In this document: piece after piece, positions 20,101 through 31,400 of the stretch
Numbering within the stretch: position 1 is the first letter of the stretch
How the letters are laid out: every line of letters starts with the position of its first letter
Source: Plutella xylostella
Taxonomy: Eukaryota > Arthropoda > Insecta > Lepidoptera > Plutellidae
Reading direction: 5' to 3'
NCBI RefSeq assembly: GCF_932276165.1
Contig: NC_063994.1
Location: 6,510,001-6,574,000, forward strand
Length of the DNA: 64,000 bases
Translations under genes and position numbers: made by a program
The notes under the pieces: model-generated
What the model was told of the DNA's origin: nothing
Seen by the model: the letters and a program-made list of their open reading frames with translations, nothing else
Database searches by the model: none

Positions 20101-23100
20101 TGCATAGATAAAGGTAAACATTGCACATAATGACACTTATTAGATTCTCCGAATAAGAACTATACGGTCAATGCAGTATGCCAAAGCGCGAGCCTGTTTA
20201 TATTCTGAAGGGTAATTTATTTTATTTTAACGGTTGTGTATGCTAGGTAAGCTACACAATATACAGGGTGTTGAAAAGTAAGTTCATAATTTGTTTTATT
20301 TGAAACCAAAAACCGTAGTTAATTAAAAATATATATATTTTAAGATGTGGTAGTCTGTACACTACAGGTTGTTAAAAATAAGTAAGTATTTTTAAAAATT
20401 GAAGATCTAAAATTTACATAATTTTTTAAATCTATTTAACAAGCTTTGCAAAAAAGCGGTTAAGTGCGACTGTATCTCGCCATGAAAAAAATGAAATGTT
20501 TACTGTAGCTATGAATTTTATGCGTTACAAGTGGAATAAAATACCGCATAATATTATGTACAACTATGTAAGAGCCTAGTTTTAAAAAAAAAACTCATAA
20601 GAAAATATTAAATACACAGGTTTTTTAACCCCTGAAGGAAATAGAGGGGTGTTATGAGTTTAAAGTAAGGGCTGAATTTTTTTTTAAATTAGGGTGATAG
20701 GTAATGTATATTTTTAATGATTTTTTCAAATAGATAAATGTTATACCATTTTTAAATTGCCATAAAATTACCTATAGTTATAGTTATAGAAAAGGGCAGG
20801 GCTACCAGTGCCCATTCGCCACTGCAACCTAAAAGATCTATAAATTATGACTCCCCATGCCGAGTCTCACTCTACAGGCCCAGGTCTTTTATAAACCTGA
20901 TATTACCTATACAGGATGTTGCAAAAAGTGTATACTGTGCCGAAAGGGTTTGACTCAGGGGTTATTCTGAACAACTTTTGTTCTCCAAGTTTTGGAAATT
21001 CTCGAAAAATAAATTCGGTCTCTATAGTAAAAAGTCACGTGATCGAATAAGTTTCTATGTAAAAGGTTTTGTTACGTGAATTTTCAAAATTGTAGAAGAA
21101 AAGTGGATCAGAATGGCACCTAAATCCACTTTTGGCTAAGCTTTATTACCCTTTTTTCAATACCTTGTATAAAATATCGTCAGCGTCAACTTAGATCGTA
21201 ATCATCGTAACTCCTCGTGACCAAATTTTAGAGGAGACAAAAATACTGTTTTATTTGTAGTTCTAGTTGGCATACTACCCACCTAAAGTTTTTTTAACTA
21301 GCCTAAAAATGATTTGTTTAGACAGCCTATCTTCCTGTTCAACCGCAGCCTGAGTGCCAGTGACTCAATGACTGAAAGGAGGCCATTAGTGCTCCTAAAT
21401 AAATAAAGCAGGCCTGTAGATTATCTTTCAGTGTACCGACACATCTGATTGCTGTAAGAGCCTGATAAGCTCTTCGAACGAGTCATACCTCTGTGGTGGT
21501 ACGGTTTCGACCTTTCGGACATTCAGTTTGGCATCCGAAATGCGGATTCGAATAGTGGGTACAATACTTTGCGTTCGTTCACTGTCGGAGCAGGATAAGA
21601 ACCACGGGCGAGTTGTTGCGCTGGCTGTTTGCTTAAAAATAGTAACCGCGTTCAACTCTATCCCCTAGAGGGCCAACCTTTAGGGCGGCTCTTGTATACC
21701 ATCACTTGTCTTCTTATCTGCAGAAAATTGACAGAGGTCATACGTGTCTAACAAGTACATTAAGGATGCGAAAAGAGAGGGTTTGTTTTCACTGAAGAAG
21801 TTCAGTTGCGGAGTTCCACAGCGGTAGGTCTTGGACCCCTCTGCTGTGGAACTTGGCATACAACGCGGTCCTGCAAATCAAGCTCGCAAACGGCGTTAGC
21901 ACAGTGCATTTTTCTAATGTCACACAGGTCGTGAGGTAGGCTGAGAGCCTCCTTCGGGGATGACATCCCAATGATTCATTACGAAAAAATTGCTGCAGCT
22001 GTGCTCGCCATGCAGTGCATGGGCTACTTCCGAATCTGGGGGGCTGTTGCAAAGGAGTCCGTTGCCTCTATACGGTACGGGTTCCGTGCGATCTATGATC
22101 CTTCCGGGAGCACCTGTCTTGTCAAGTCGAAGAGAATGGCTCGTATTCGACGCAACCTGCAGTACTGGTGGGATTGGTTGGAGGACAGGACAGCAGGAAG
22201 CTGCAGCAGCCGTCATGCTGTGATTCGACGCATAGATGCAAAAAAAAGTTGAAAGTAACTTCATGTTAATAAAATATTAGATCTTAATTTAACAACATAA
22301 CATTGCAAAAAAAAATTAACATTGTTGAGTATGTTATTGTAATTTACTAAAGTTGTAATAAAAATAAAGGCTTATTGCATAGTTTTCGTTCACGTTCGCC
22401 TACATCGCACGTTGTATATGAGAATAAAGGGTATAATTACTAAGTTTTCTTGTTTAAAAATCACGGTTTGGGGTTTAGAGGAAAACAAATGGTAAAATGC
22501 GGAATACAGTTTTTTTTTTCGAATAAAGAGGAAAACATGTGAATTCAAAAAACGTTTCTATTGACACCAAAGAGTACTTTTCGCCGAGAAAAGTGGAGTT
22601 ACAATGTTTGCGATCTAAAGTGATAATAGAACTAGAACTTATTTTTTCAGTTCACCTGCTGTTGAGTGAAATCGTAATTAGGTAAATGACTCCTTGACAT
22701 GAAAATAACTTTTTTTTAATAATCGTTATAACAAAACCGTTTTTTTTAATACAGCAATATTTGTAGGTGTACTTACAGTGAGCAAAAGAGCGCAGCAAGG
22801 TGTAATTTTTTTGGTTTTTAAGAAACAAAAATATTATTTCTATCATATCCCAAATACACATAAGTACTTAAAAAAAAAATACACACTCTCGCCTTGTACT
22901 AATGTACTCCCTTGCGGGGGTACTTACATGTTATTATTTTTCTGGTGACCTCCCCATATCCCTTTGCCAGCTACGTAACCTTTTGTGACACCCTGTATAT
23001 GCAGAGTTCTGCAAACTACTGTTCTGCTTTTGAAACACCAAAAAAAAACAGGTCGTCTAACTAAAAGGTCACGTGACCAAAAAAAAAATATATGAAGAAG

Positions 23101-26100
23101 CGTTTTTTTCATGAATATAAAAAATTACGTAGGATAAAAGTTTTTCAGAGTGACGCCTGAGTAACGCCCTTTCGGCTAACTATACTTTTTTTATTTACTA
23201 TTCTTATACCTCACACGGGGGCAGAGTTTAATACAACACCCTGAACTATTAAACTCTGATAATATTTTCGCGATTTTTTTACATTCTGATTTCATTTCCT
23301 GGCTTAGAAATAACATCAATAACATGCTGCACACGTAGGTTTCGGCATAGTATTAAACCCTTTTTGCAACAACCTGTATAAATATCGGCACGGGTACGAC
23401 TTTATATATAATTAATTATTAAATATTAAAAATACTTTCAAATTAAAATAAATATTTTCGTATCACAAAACAATATTACTTACTTAGTATATTTTTAACA
23501 AAGTGGCATGTCTTCACTTTTATGTTTTCGAGTACTATGTTAAAATTTCATGTCATTGTCCGTAGAACGCCCCGCATACCTCAACCCCCCCTCACTAGAT
23601 TTGACAGATTCTGATTTTCTTCCAGCTTTAGTGACAGCCTTAAAGGCTACATCTATCCTCTTCTATCATTTAGTCTATCTGTCCGGCAATCCAGAAATCA
23701 TCGCGGAGGCTCCTTTACTGCACGAAAAAAGGCCAGAAATCTAGTAAATACCTACCTATTGGTCCCCAAAGCGCTCTTGGCCACGTCCGGGTTCTCAGTC
23801 AGCATGTCCGAGGTGAGGTGGTTGTACATCTCTGCAGTATTGTCTGCTTCTTCCTGCTCCTTTATTATGTCCTCTAGCTGCTTCTTCTCGGCTGCCTGTT
23901 GGTATAAAAATGTTGGAAAACTTTAGTGGTAACTAGTTACCACGAAGAGACTTCAGGGAGACGCTGCCGCTCGAAGACCTTAGTTAGGTAATAGGTACCT
24001 ACAATACTTACATATGTAGTTCTAAAAATCTACAAGTGACGTGAGAGTGGGCTGCTTAGAAGTGCCGAAGTAAGCACCCCTGTATGCGTAGACTCGAGGA
24101 CATGATTTGGAAAAATTGCCACAATAGTGTGAGACACCTTTCAAAGACCGCTGCTGACGTTACCTTAGACAAGTGTTTGGTTTTCGAGGAAAGCTATTTG
24201 GGGCAGGTCTGTACAGTGTACAACAGTGTTTAATATTATCTCTCACCACCGTGACAAAGATCAGTCCAGCTCTAATATTTGTCTCCGACACGGTTTGAAT
24301 AATATTTTTTTAGAGTAGGTAACGCCCGAATTTAAGAGCTTTTTGACACTTTAAAAAACTTACCAAAGCCTCGTTGTATCTCAAGTTGGCATGCCCGAGG
24401 CGTAGCCGGCACTCGCGCTCCAGTCGGTCCAGCTCGCCCGCGCGCGCGTCCCGCGCCTTTATTGCCATCTGTACATTGGGAGGTCTTGTTAGGAAGTTAG
24501 GGGAAATACAACTCTGTCCAAATTCTATTCTGTAGGTGTAGACTACACAAGAGGAAGATTTTATGAATCACATATTAACTTCTTATGTTATTTTCCGACA
24601 ATGGCTAAGTAGTTACTAACTACTTAACTATTTTTGTGCAGTTTGTTTGAATTTTGTGCTACCATATGCAAAATAGTAAGAGTTTGTCCACCATTTAGAA
24701 CTTTTTGTTTAATCTGCGGGTGTTATAGCGGAATTCATTCTTTCAAACACCACATGTCACACCCCAATATATGCCTCCATGTATGGACTCTAGATAAATA
24801 AACCCTACTTTAGACTGCCAGTCTCTCGTCTACATAAGTAGTCAGTGTGCCTACCTACTATGTAGATATAAGCAAAACGTTGAAAAGATGCTCGAGGAGT
24901 TTCTCTCATCATTTCGTTCCTCCTTAATGAAATTGCCTTTGTGAAATGGTGATAGAGTAATATTATATGACAATCGACAAATAATTGTAAAATTTAAGGT
25001 CGAATAACTATCATCATCCGACCCATCACGTCCCCACTGCTGGGGCACGGGTCTCCTTCCATGGAAGGAAGGCTTTAGGCCTAGTCCACCACGCTGGCCA
25101 TACCATGTAAGCGTCCTCGGCCTTCCTCCGCTCATCCTCGGCGGCCCTCCGCTCCCGCATCTGCTGCTGCAGCCAGGAGTTCCTCTGCTCGGCCATCAGC
25201 TTGCGACGCTCCTCGTAGTTCAGGTCTTCGCCTTCGAATCTGGTTAGTGATGAGGAAGAAAAAGTAGTTGAAAACTCTGATTTACAGCACCACTCGACAT
25301 TGTTTATTGGAGAAATTTATGTTGGCTTGAAGCGTTTCTAGGCTTCGGTGGCTTCGGCGGATTCCCCTATCGATTGTACAATATTATTGTCCTATAGAGT
25401 TAACATCTCAGCTTGATTTGTAAGGACCAAGCATCGAAGTAGAAAAAAAGGCGGAAGGAATCTCGCTAACTAAAAAATTAGGCACAGTAATGGCGGTGAC
25501 ACGAGAGTGTGTGCTTAGGTGCGTTTTTTTATACTTCGATGGGACCAAGATTAATTTTCAGGTGGCCACCGATGATAAGATGGCTGCTCTAGCCATTCAA
25601 ACACCACCCTTTGCACCACTACCCCATATCTTACTTCTGAGCACTAGACAGTCCGACGGGCATGTCATCACCGGCCCTCGGAGGCAGTTGTTTCTTCAGC
25701 GCGTCAGGGTCGTTCAGGTCGAACTCTCGCCGGTCTTCGGGGCGCTGATAGCGCACCCGGTACTCGTCTATCTCGAGGCCTATGCGGCGACGCTCCTGGA
25801 GAGGATTAGGAGACAGTTTTAGTGGTATACCTAGATGAGAACCTAGTAACTTATCCAATGCGCAAGACCCTTTTTAGGTCCCTTTCGAGGTGCGGGTAGA
25901 ATTTTCTTTTTTTCTCAACATGGCAGCCATTTTGGTCAAGTTACGTTGTTACTATTGTAACAATAGGCAAACGGTAAAATTACCTACATGAAAGGTGTCC
26001 TATGTCCTACGTCCGGCGTCCTAAAGACGAAGTTTCATGCGTTATGAAGACGTAGTATGTAGGTAGCTACATTATAGATAATAATACAATACAGAATAGT

Positions 26101-27791
26101 GCATTTGAACTAGAAAATTCAAAATAGTATACAGCTGCATGCTGTCTTGCTTGAGCTAGACGAATGCATTATGAGATTTTCTGAAAATAGGTGCGTTTAA
26201 CCTAGTAAGTATAGTTACTGTTAGCAAATAGTATGAGTTAGGTAAGTATCTACACCTTCTAGAGTGTAATCTTGGGTGTTAATTCTAACAGAACACATTC
26301 CAAATCTAGGTAGCCATCTATTGCTTATTATAGGTTTTCCCTGATGTAATTGCGAAATCTGGAAAAGCTGCCAAGCAGATTAGCCGCCTATTTCATTCAT
26401 GGACCTAGTGAGCTTTAAACGAGCACTAAGGAATGTAGGGTAATGAGCCAGCGGATTAAATCAGCTAATGGAGAGACTTGCATGCGTGTTTACACTCAAG
26501 TGCCTAACTAATTTGGTTACCGCGTCACACTTATTGTAGAGTTGGCAAATGGACCACAATTATAGTGTGTAACTGTATCACTACGCTACTACGTTTGCAC
26601 TTTAAACTCTTCATGATGCATAATGGGTGACCTTGGTTTATAGTCCAGAGTTTACAGTGCATAAAGGTAGTTAATACATTATTAAGTATGAGCAAGATCT
26701 AATTATGACAATAATTGCTGATGATCAACATCAGGCATCATCATCATACGTAGTAAATATTTATGAAAACCCTTGGATTCTTAGGGCAGCCAGGGCAAAT
26801 ATTTGTGTAATAAGTTACTTAAGTACTTACGTATTTTCCTTGTGTCTAGTTGTTGTGTATTTATTTATCTATCTGTGTCTTCGATCAAAAAATTGCACAG
26901 TTATTTAGGTACATTATAACGGATGTGTGTGTAATAACCAAACATTATTATTAAACAAATCAAGGCAGAATATCATCGTCAGTCTACCTCCATCTCCCGA
27001 GCCTCCAGCACCACCGCCAAGTTGCTGTCCTTGATCATCTGCTGGGCGAAGGCGAGGTCTCGGCGCTCCTGCTCCTCTCTCTCAGCTCGCTTCTCCTCGA
27101 TCTGGCGCTCCAGGAACGGGAGGTCCACCTGGAAGCATTTCATCGTACTACTCTAATTGACAAAAACCAGAGGTCATATTCACTAGCCTTGGCGTACCCG
27201 GCGTGACCCCCGGTTCTTGTTGGCCAGGTGCACAGATAATTCGCACGAGTAGTAGGTAGTAATTGTTATCCTCCATCGCATCCAGTGGCGTGTTTTGAGA
27301 GAAGACTATGTCCAGCAGTGGACTGCTATAGGTTGATTGATGATGAAAATTGATATCCTGGTAAGCCAGGTTAACAATGGATGTGATTGGCTGATCCTGT
27401 CGCCAAGGTGAAAAGCCTAGTAGCGTTTGTCACCGACTCGATAGCAAGAAAATCGAAGTCAACATTATCACGTGGTAGATCGTCTACAATACAATACAAG
27501 CGTCCTCTGTTGGACTTTGCTTCTTCGAAGGAGGCATTGTTTGTGTTGATAAAACTTGCTCCCATTGTCAATATTATATATGAGGCCCAGTCTAAACTTG
27601 AAATTACTAAGTATTTATTAATATTTCGATGAGAAGACCAAATAATATTTTGAAAAAGTCCTTACACCAATTTTCCGATTCCTGGCATTGAATATCCTGT
27701 TTCTTCTCTCCAGCTCACATTGTCTCCTCCTCTCCCTGTTCTGAGCTTCCTTCCGATCTTGGTCGTTCGCTATCTGCAGTTTCATAGACAT
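14119..27791 (-). CDS. RIBC2: RIB43A-like protein (RIBC1/RIBC2 family)
   Basis: Nine coding exons on the - strand: 27791-27666, 27128-26988, 25795-25635, 25239-25104, 24468-24364, 23895-23756, 15252-15165, 14836-14730 and 14260-14119 (TAA). All phases agree and give 381 residues, the usual family length (about 380). RIB43A proteins are microtubule inner proteins of the ciliary doublet, bound along ribbon protofilaments of axonemes and sperm flagella. Family marks are RNRKIGVDLPFLERQIEEKR near the N-terminus, the AIGYMYKGMNQEQLKKF segment, and the conserved end PTEEYYAQFNTTTR. The whole protein is alpha-helical and charged. The start is supported by an in-frame TGA just upstream (TGA GCC AGG ATG). 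A second ATG two codons on is possible. An X-box-like site lies 113 bases upstream. Intron 6 is swollen to 8.5 kb by two transposons. The choice between RIBC1 and RIBC2 is uncertain. Confidence 0.9.
16084..16158. repeat. 15-bp tandem repeat, five units
   Basis: The unit GCAGAACAGTAGTTT is repeated five times exactly within copy A. Copies B and C have one unit at the same place, so the array is a private expansion of copy A. Confidence 0.9.
16894..17245 (+). mobile_element. SINE inserted in copy A, (AGAAT)6 tail
   Basis: The tRNA-like head reads ggtagctcagtcgggtaag with the B-box gggttcgaatcccgg. The body is typical (ggaaaacatcgtgaggaaacc; aacccgcagtggaccagcg), and six AGAAT units form the tail at 17216-17245. 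It replaces about ten bases (taatatttta) present in copies B and C, so it inserted after the copies diverged. A decayed relative is at 61060-61345. Confidence 0.8.
17250..18087 (-). pseudogene. R1-type LINE reverse-transcriptase remnant in copy A
   Basis: On the - strand, in shifting frames, pieces of a non-LTR reverse transcriptase can be read. They are PLLWNLAYNAVLQIKLANGV followed by FSNVT where FADDT is expected, LPNLGG-like and VRSMILPGAP. Stops and frameshifts interrupt it. The order and words fit the R1/Jockey group; the catalytic Asp pair is lost. The same remnant is in copies B and C, so it was part of the element before it spread. Confidence 0.65.
20051..23639 (-). mobile_element. 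TTAA-flanked element, copy B (3589 bp, inverted)
   Basis: This is the reverse complement of copy A. It starts immediately after the shared TTAA (20047-20050) and ends before TTAA at 23640-23643. It keeps the 5' terminus (AGCTTTAGTGACAGCC as read on +). Near its 3' end it has lost about 580 bases, joining ...aaaggcgaa to the last bases ATCCCC. No SINE and a single 15-base unit are present, so it is closer to the ancestral form than A. Confidence 0.78.
21428..22264 (+). pseudogene. R1-type LINE reverse-transcriptase remnant in copy B
   Basis: Same decayed fragment as in copy A, here on the + strand. The clearest stretch is about 21833-21910 (PLLWNLAYNAVLQIKLANG, then FSNVT). LLPNLGGCCKGVRCLY is at about 22022-22070 and VRSMILPGAP just after it in another frame. 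It is not functional. Confidence 0.65.
23896..24363. other. RIB43A intron 5, no feature seen
   Basis: Ordinary intron sequence between the exon ending 23895 and the exon starting 24364. I recognise no repeat or reading frame. Confidence 0.4.
25012..25101 (-). repeat. SINE fragment abutting RIB43A exon 4 donor
   Basis: On the - strand it reads ggccagcgtggtggactagg, then a segment with 'acccgtgccccagcagtgggg' character and a run of gatgatg. This is the standard moth SINE body. It starts immediately after the exon junction (exon ends 25104; intron begins gtatggcc), so the SINE sequence seems to include or directly follow the donor GT. Confidence 0.6.
25796..26987. other. RIB43A intron 2, no feature seen
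   Basis: About 1.2 kb of AT-rich intron. No repeat family or coding segment was recognised. Confidence 0.4.
27290..27345 (+). repeat. SINE-tail fragment
   Basis: In RIB43A intron 1: gagagaagactatgtccagcagtggactgctataggttgattgatgatg. This is a short piece of the common moth 'gtccagcagtggac' SINE tail. Confidence 0.6.
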
Positions 27792-28461
27792 CCTGGCTCA
27801 ACTATGTACAAAAATCACCAGAAAAATATCCAAAAATTACAAAAACTCCAACGTTCAAAACAAATCAATGACACCTTTGACAAATCAAGGATCCAACAGC
27901 TTTGTTGCCATGGTAATATCAAGGAAAATGTGCCGAACAAAGAGTTTAATCATTACAACTTCCTCCTTTGTTTAAATAGGCTTAATAATACACTCTGCAT
28001 ACATACAAAGACTTTGTTCTAAAAGTTATGATTAACATTATCATGCATTTCATTTACTAGATCACCTATTGAACTCTTTATTCTCTTAGCAATATGAAGC
28101 TTTGCACGTTTTGTTGTTATTGAATCTTTTGAATGAAGCGATTTCAAGTCCAAATGTAGCGTTTGAACCCGGAAGTGGGTCCAGAAAGCTAGGCCATCAA
28201 TGGGGTTGCCGAGTGCCCAAACATGCGCCACGCACACTGCGCAGTTCACGCCAATATCGTCAAAGCGCGGGAACCGTGGCAACTTCACCCACTCGGCCCA
28301 CTCCACTCATTCCTCATTCGTTCAGTAGCTCGGAGCGAACACGCACGCGTCGCGTTTAAACGTACTAGCCGCGATAACGTTTCGGACAAAAACAATTGAA
28401 CGTACAGAAAAGTGTCAAAGAAAAGTGAGACAGTGTTTTGTTTTGCCTGTTATGTGACAGT
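27792..28461. promoter_or_regulatory. Divergent promoter of RIB43A and aminotransferase gene
   Basis: 670 bases separate the two ATG codons. The left half holds an X-box-like site at 27904-27917. The right half becomes GC-rich (28140-28380). It contains gttcagtagctcgg near 28319, which could be an initiator for the + strand gene; that reading is weak. No TATA box was recognised. Confidence 0.6.
27904..27917. promoter_or_regulatory. X-box-like RFX binding site upstream of RIB43A
   Basis: GTTGCCATGGTAAT is an X-box with two half-sites around AT. It departs from the perfect palindrome only in the right half (GGTAAT rather than GGYAAC). It lies 113 bases upstream of the RIB43A ATG. Confidence 0.68.
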
Positions 28462-31400
28462 ATGACAAGTGTGTTGAAGAAATCAAAAGGCTCTAAAGGA
28501 AAATCGGAATCTATGCAGGAGGATCTGCCTGCCAGATGGGGGGAAGACTCCCGGGGTGAGAAGACGGAAGATGTGGCCAAGCTGGTCCGCTACATCGACG
28601 ATAGCATCGTCGGGAAAGGGAACTCTTTCTGTGGACCGTACGGCAGGAGGAAAGGTCAGTCCCGAAACATTTTTCTGGTCCAAGTGGCCTAAATAGAATA
28701 TTAATCTTCGATCTATTTGTTTCTCGCGCACGTGCAAGGAGGAAAAAAGTTGTCGTTGCCAAAATAAATTGGTCCAATTGTTTACGAATGTCTTCCAATA
28801 TGTCAGTGTTTGCTAATTGCGTTTAGGTGTTTAATCCGTGTGATTTGGACAGTTAGTTATCGATCATTCTTTTGTTTATGTTAGTCTAGGGGTGGCCCGA
28901 TTTTATCTTGATGATGTTGTTAGTTTTGAAAGATAAGTCTGTTAAGACCTATTTATCTGTGATGTCAAGGAAAATGCCGTTTTCAATAATGTATCTTAAG
29001 TACATAGTTAGTATGGCTATGGCTAAGTACGGTAGGATACATTAGCATGCTCGGTTTTTGCTTAGTCTGACATGTTTGGAGTAAGTACCAATCCAATATC
29101 ACTGTTGTATTGAATTCAAGTTTGTAGCAGCCTTTTAATTTTAAAATCAGAAATTAAGGATTCGTTTTCTTTACTTCATTTCTTGGTTCTTCATAATGTC
29201 TTCTTCCACATTATATACCTACCTACTTATTTTACGATCGTGTGGTCAAGAGTTTAGAGCGCTGTGGCTTTTGTATCGGCGGATGTACCAAGTTCGGATA
29301 CTGTCTGGGGCGTAACTTTTTAAGTATAATAAAAATATCGGGTGATTATAATAAAATCCCTAAAGGTATACTTAACTATAACAATAATGTTAGCCGCCTT
29401 CATTTCTTATACATACATAATTAACGTAATTTCTTAAACTTAATGATTATCTACTCTACTTATCTCAATTTTTCCGGCACCTCAGCCGTTAAACTTATCA
29501 ACTTTAAAACTTAAATAAAAATAATGTTTTAGCTACAAGATAAACACAGGAGTCTGTTGTTGTTAGCTGCCAAGGCCAGCGCTGTTTTAACTTTTAATTA
29601 AACTCCACGTGTTGATCGTATTGTGTTAATGTCTAGTTAACGTTAACCGGCGGCGGTGGCGGCGCGTTGTCTAGTTCTCCACAATACAGAGTAATAAAAC
29701 CCTTTGATTGTATCTACCAATCGTTGGTTCTATAATAGAACTTAACACCGGTCTTACCACAAAAACTGGGACACTTTTAAAACAGATGTTTAGGACTGAC
29801 ATGAGAAATTACTTTTGGTGGTCATACATTTTTTGAAGCACAACCAAAGTTGGAATAGAGGTACTTAGATTAATAATACAATTATTATTGAATACTTAGG
29901 TAAATTTGGCCACTCACAATAACTATTGAACGGATGTCAATGATTAGTGATTAGGTCAGTGTGTCTGTGTCATATAGAGATGCTACAGTAATAGCCTAGC
30001 GAGATGGTACAGGTACCTTAACAATTCTTACCATAAAATAATTCGTCTTCCCTAGGTATTATACATATAAATAACACCACGAAGTTTTTCTAAAAGCTGA
30101 CGTTACAGCACAAGAGCTAGAACAAAGCTATATTGCAAAGATAAGCAGGAGTGTTGGCATAAATTATTCACACGCCCACACAAGAACTGTGATGCGGGCG
30201 CTAAAGCTGTTTATCGAATGTCAATGTGAGAATACTAGTCAATAATGCACACTCCAGCTAGTTTCAATTTCAATATCGTATTATACATAGAAAAATAGAA
30301 CATAGGTACTTCATCATGATCAGAAATAATTATCAACAGGGATGTTGATACTGCCCATTTACGATTTTACCATCACCGTTCTAGCATCTTCATCGTCATC
30401 ATTATCCACACTATATACAATAGTGGGTAAAATCTGACGGTAAATACTCAAAGGAATCGACGTGAACGCACCGATATAAAGTTATGTATAAGACTTTCAA
30501 TAAGAAAGCATCGGAACAATTTGCCCTAACAAGTTGCGGGAGAGCAAAAGAATGAGTTTTATTTACGAAATTTTCCTCATGCGATGCACGCATTTAATAA
30601 CATCCACAAAAACATCGTATGACCATCAAGCTTCAAGTGAAAGGCTGTCTCACCAAACTGGTTCTACCCAGGGAATACTCGGGATCAAAAACCTGGACTG
30701 ACATACTGTTTATTTACCATTTCTCCCACAAATATGGCCTCTATTACTCTCAGAATAAGATGAGAATCCTCACAAGAAAACCCTGACAGCTTCTGTAGTA
30801 AAATTGCTGGTAATTTCGTGGAAGCACGAAATTCAATGACGTATAATTTGAAGAGTTTGGTGGTGAGCTGATTGCGAAAAAACACAAAGTTTGGAATGTG
30901 AACAGTGTAGAGTCAGCGGTCCTAAAAAATACTGCGCATATTGCCATCACAGTTTTGTATTTCAAAATACTGCCACGCTGCATATTAATTAATCGCATTG
31001 TAAACTTAGTGCACGTTGTACTGAACGATTAAGAGACTTGTACACTATGGGAGTTGATAGAATAAAATTATACTTACATATATATTATTCATACATAACA
31101 ATTGAAATGAAATTGATATCCACTACCTCTACAAGAATAACCGTAACGATAACTAAAGCATGGTCATGAATTTTCGTATACATGTAGGGTTGTAGGGACA
31201 GACATATAAAATCGAGAAGGTGATTTTGTCTTTTTTATATCGCCAATAAATATAAAATTAAATACACTTTACTGATTAATTTCATTTCAAATTTTCTCTA
31301 GATGGCATGGTAATATTTAAGTACCATTTCCTCCATGGCTATGAGCTGTGACATAGCCATAGCCAATATCCATGAAGAATAGTTATGTTATGTGCTATTA

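Noticed and set aside
28019..28306. 95-codon frame on the - strand upstream of RIB43A
   Set aside because: It lies in the GC-rich divergent promoter, resembles no family I know and has no splice context. Probably chance.
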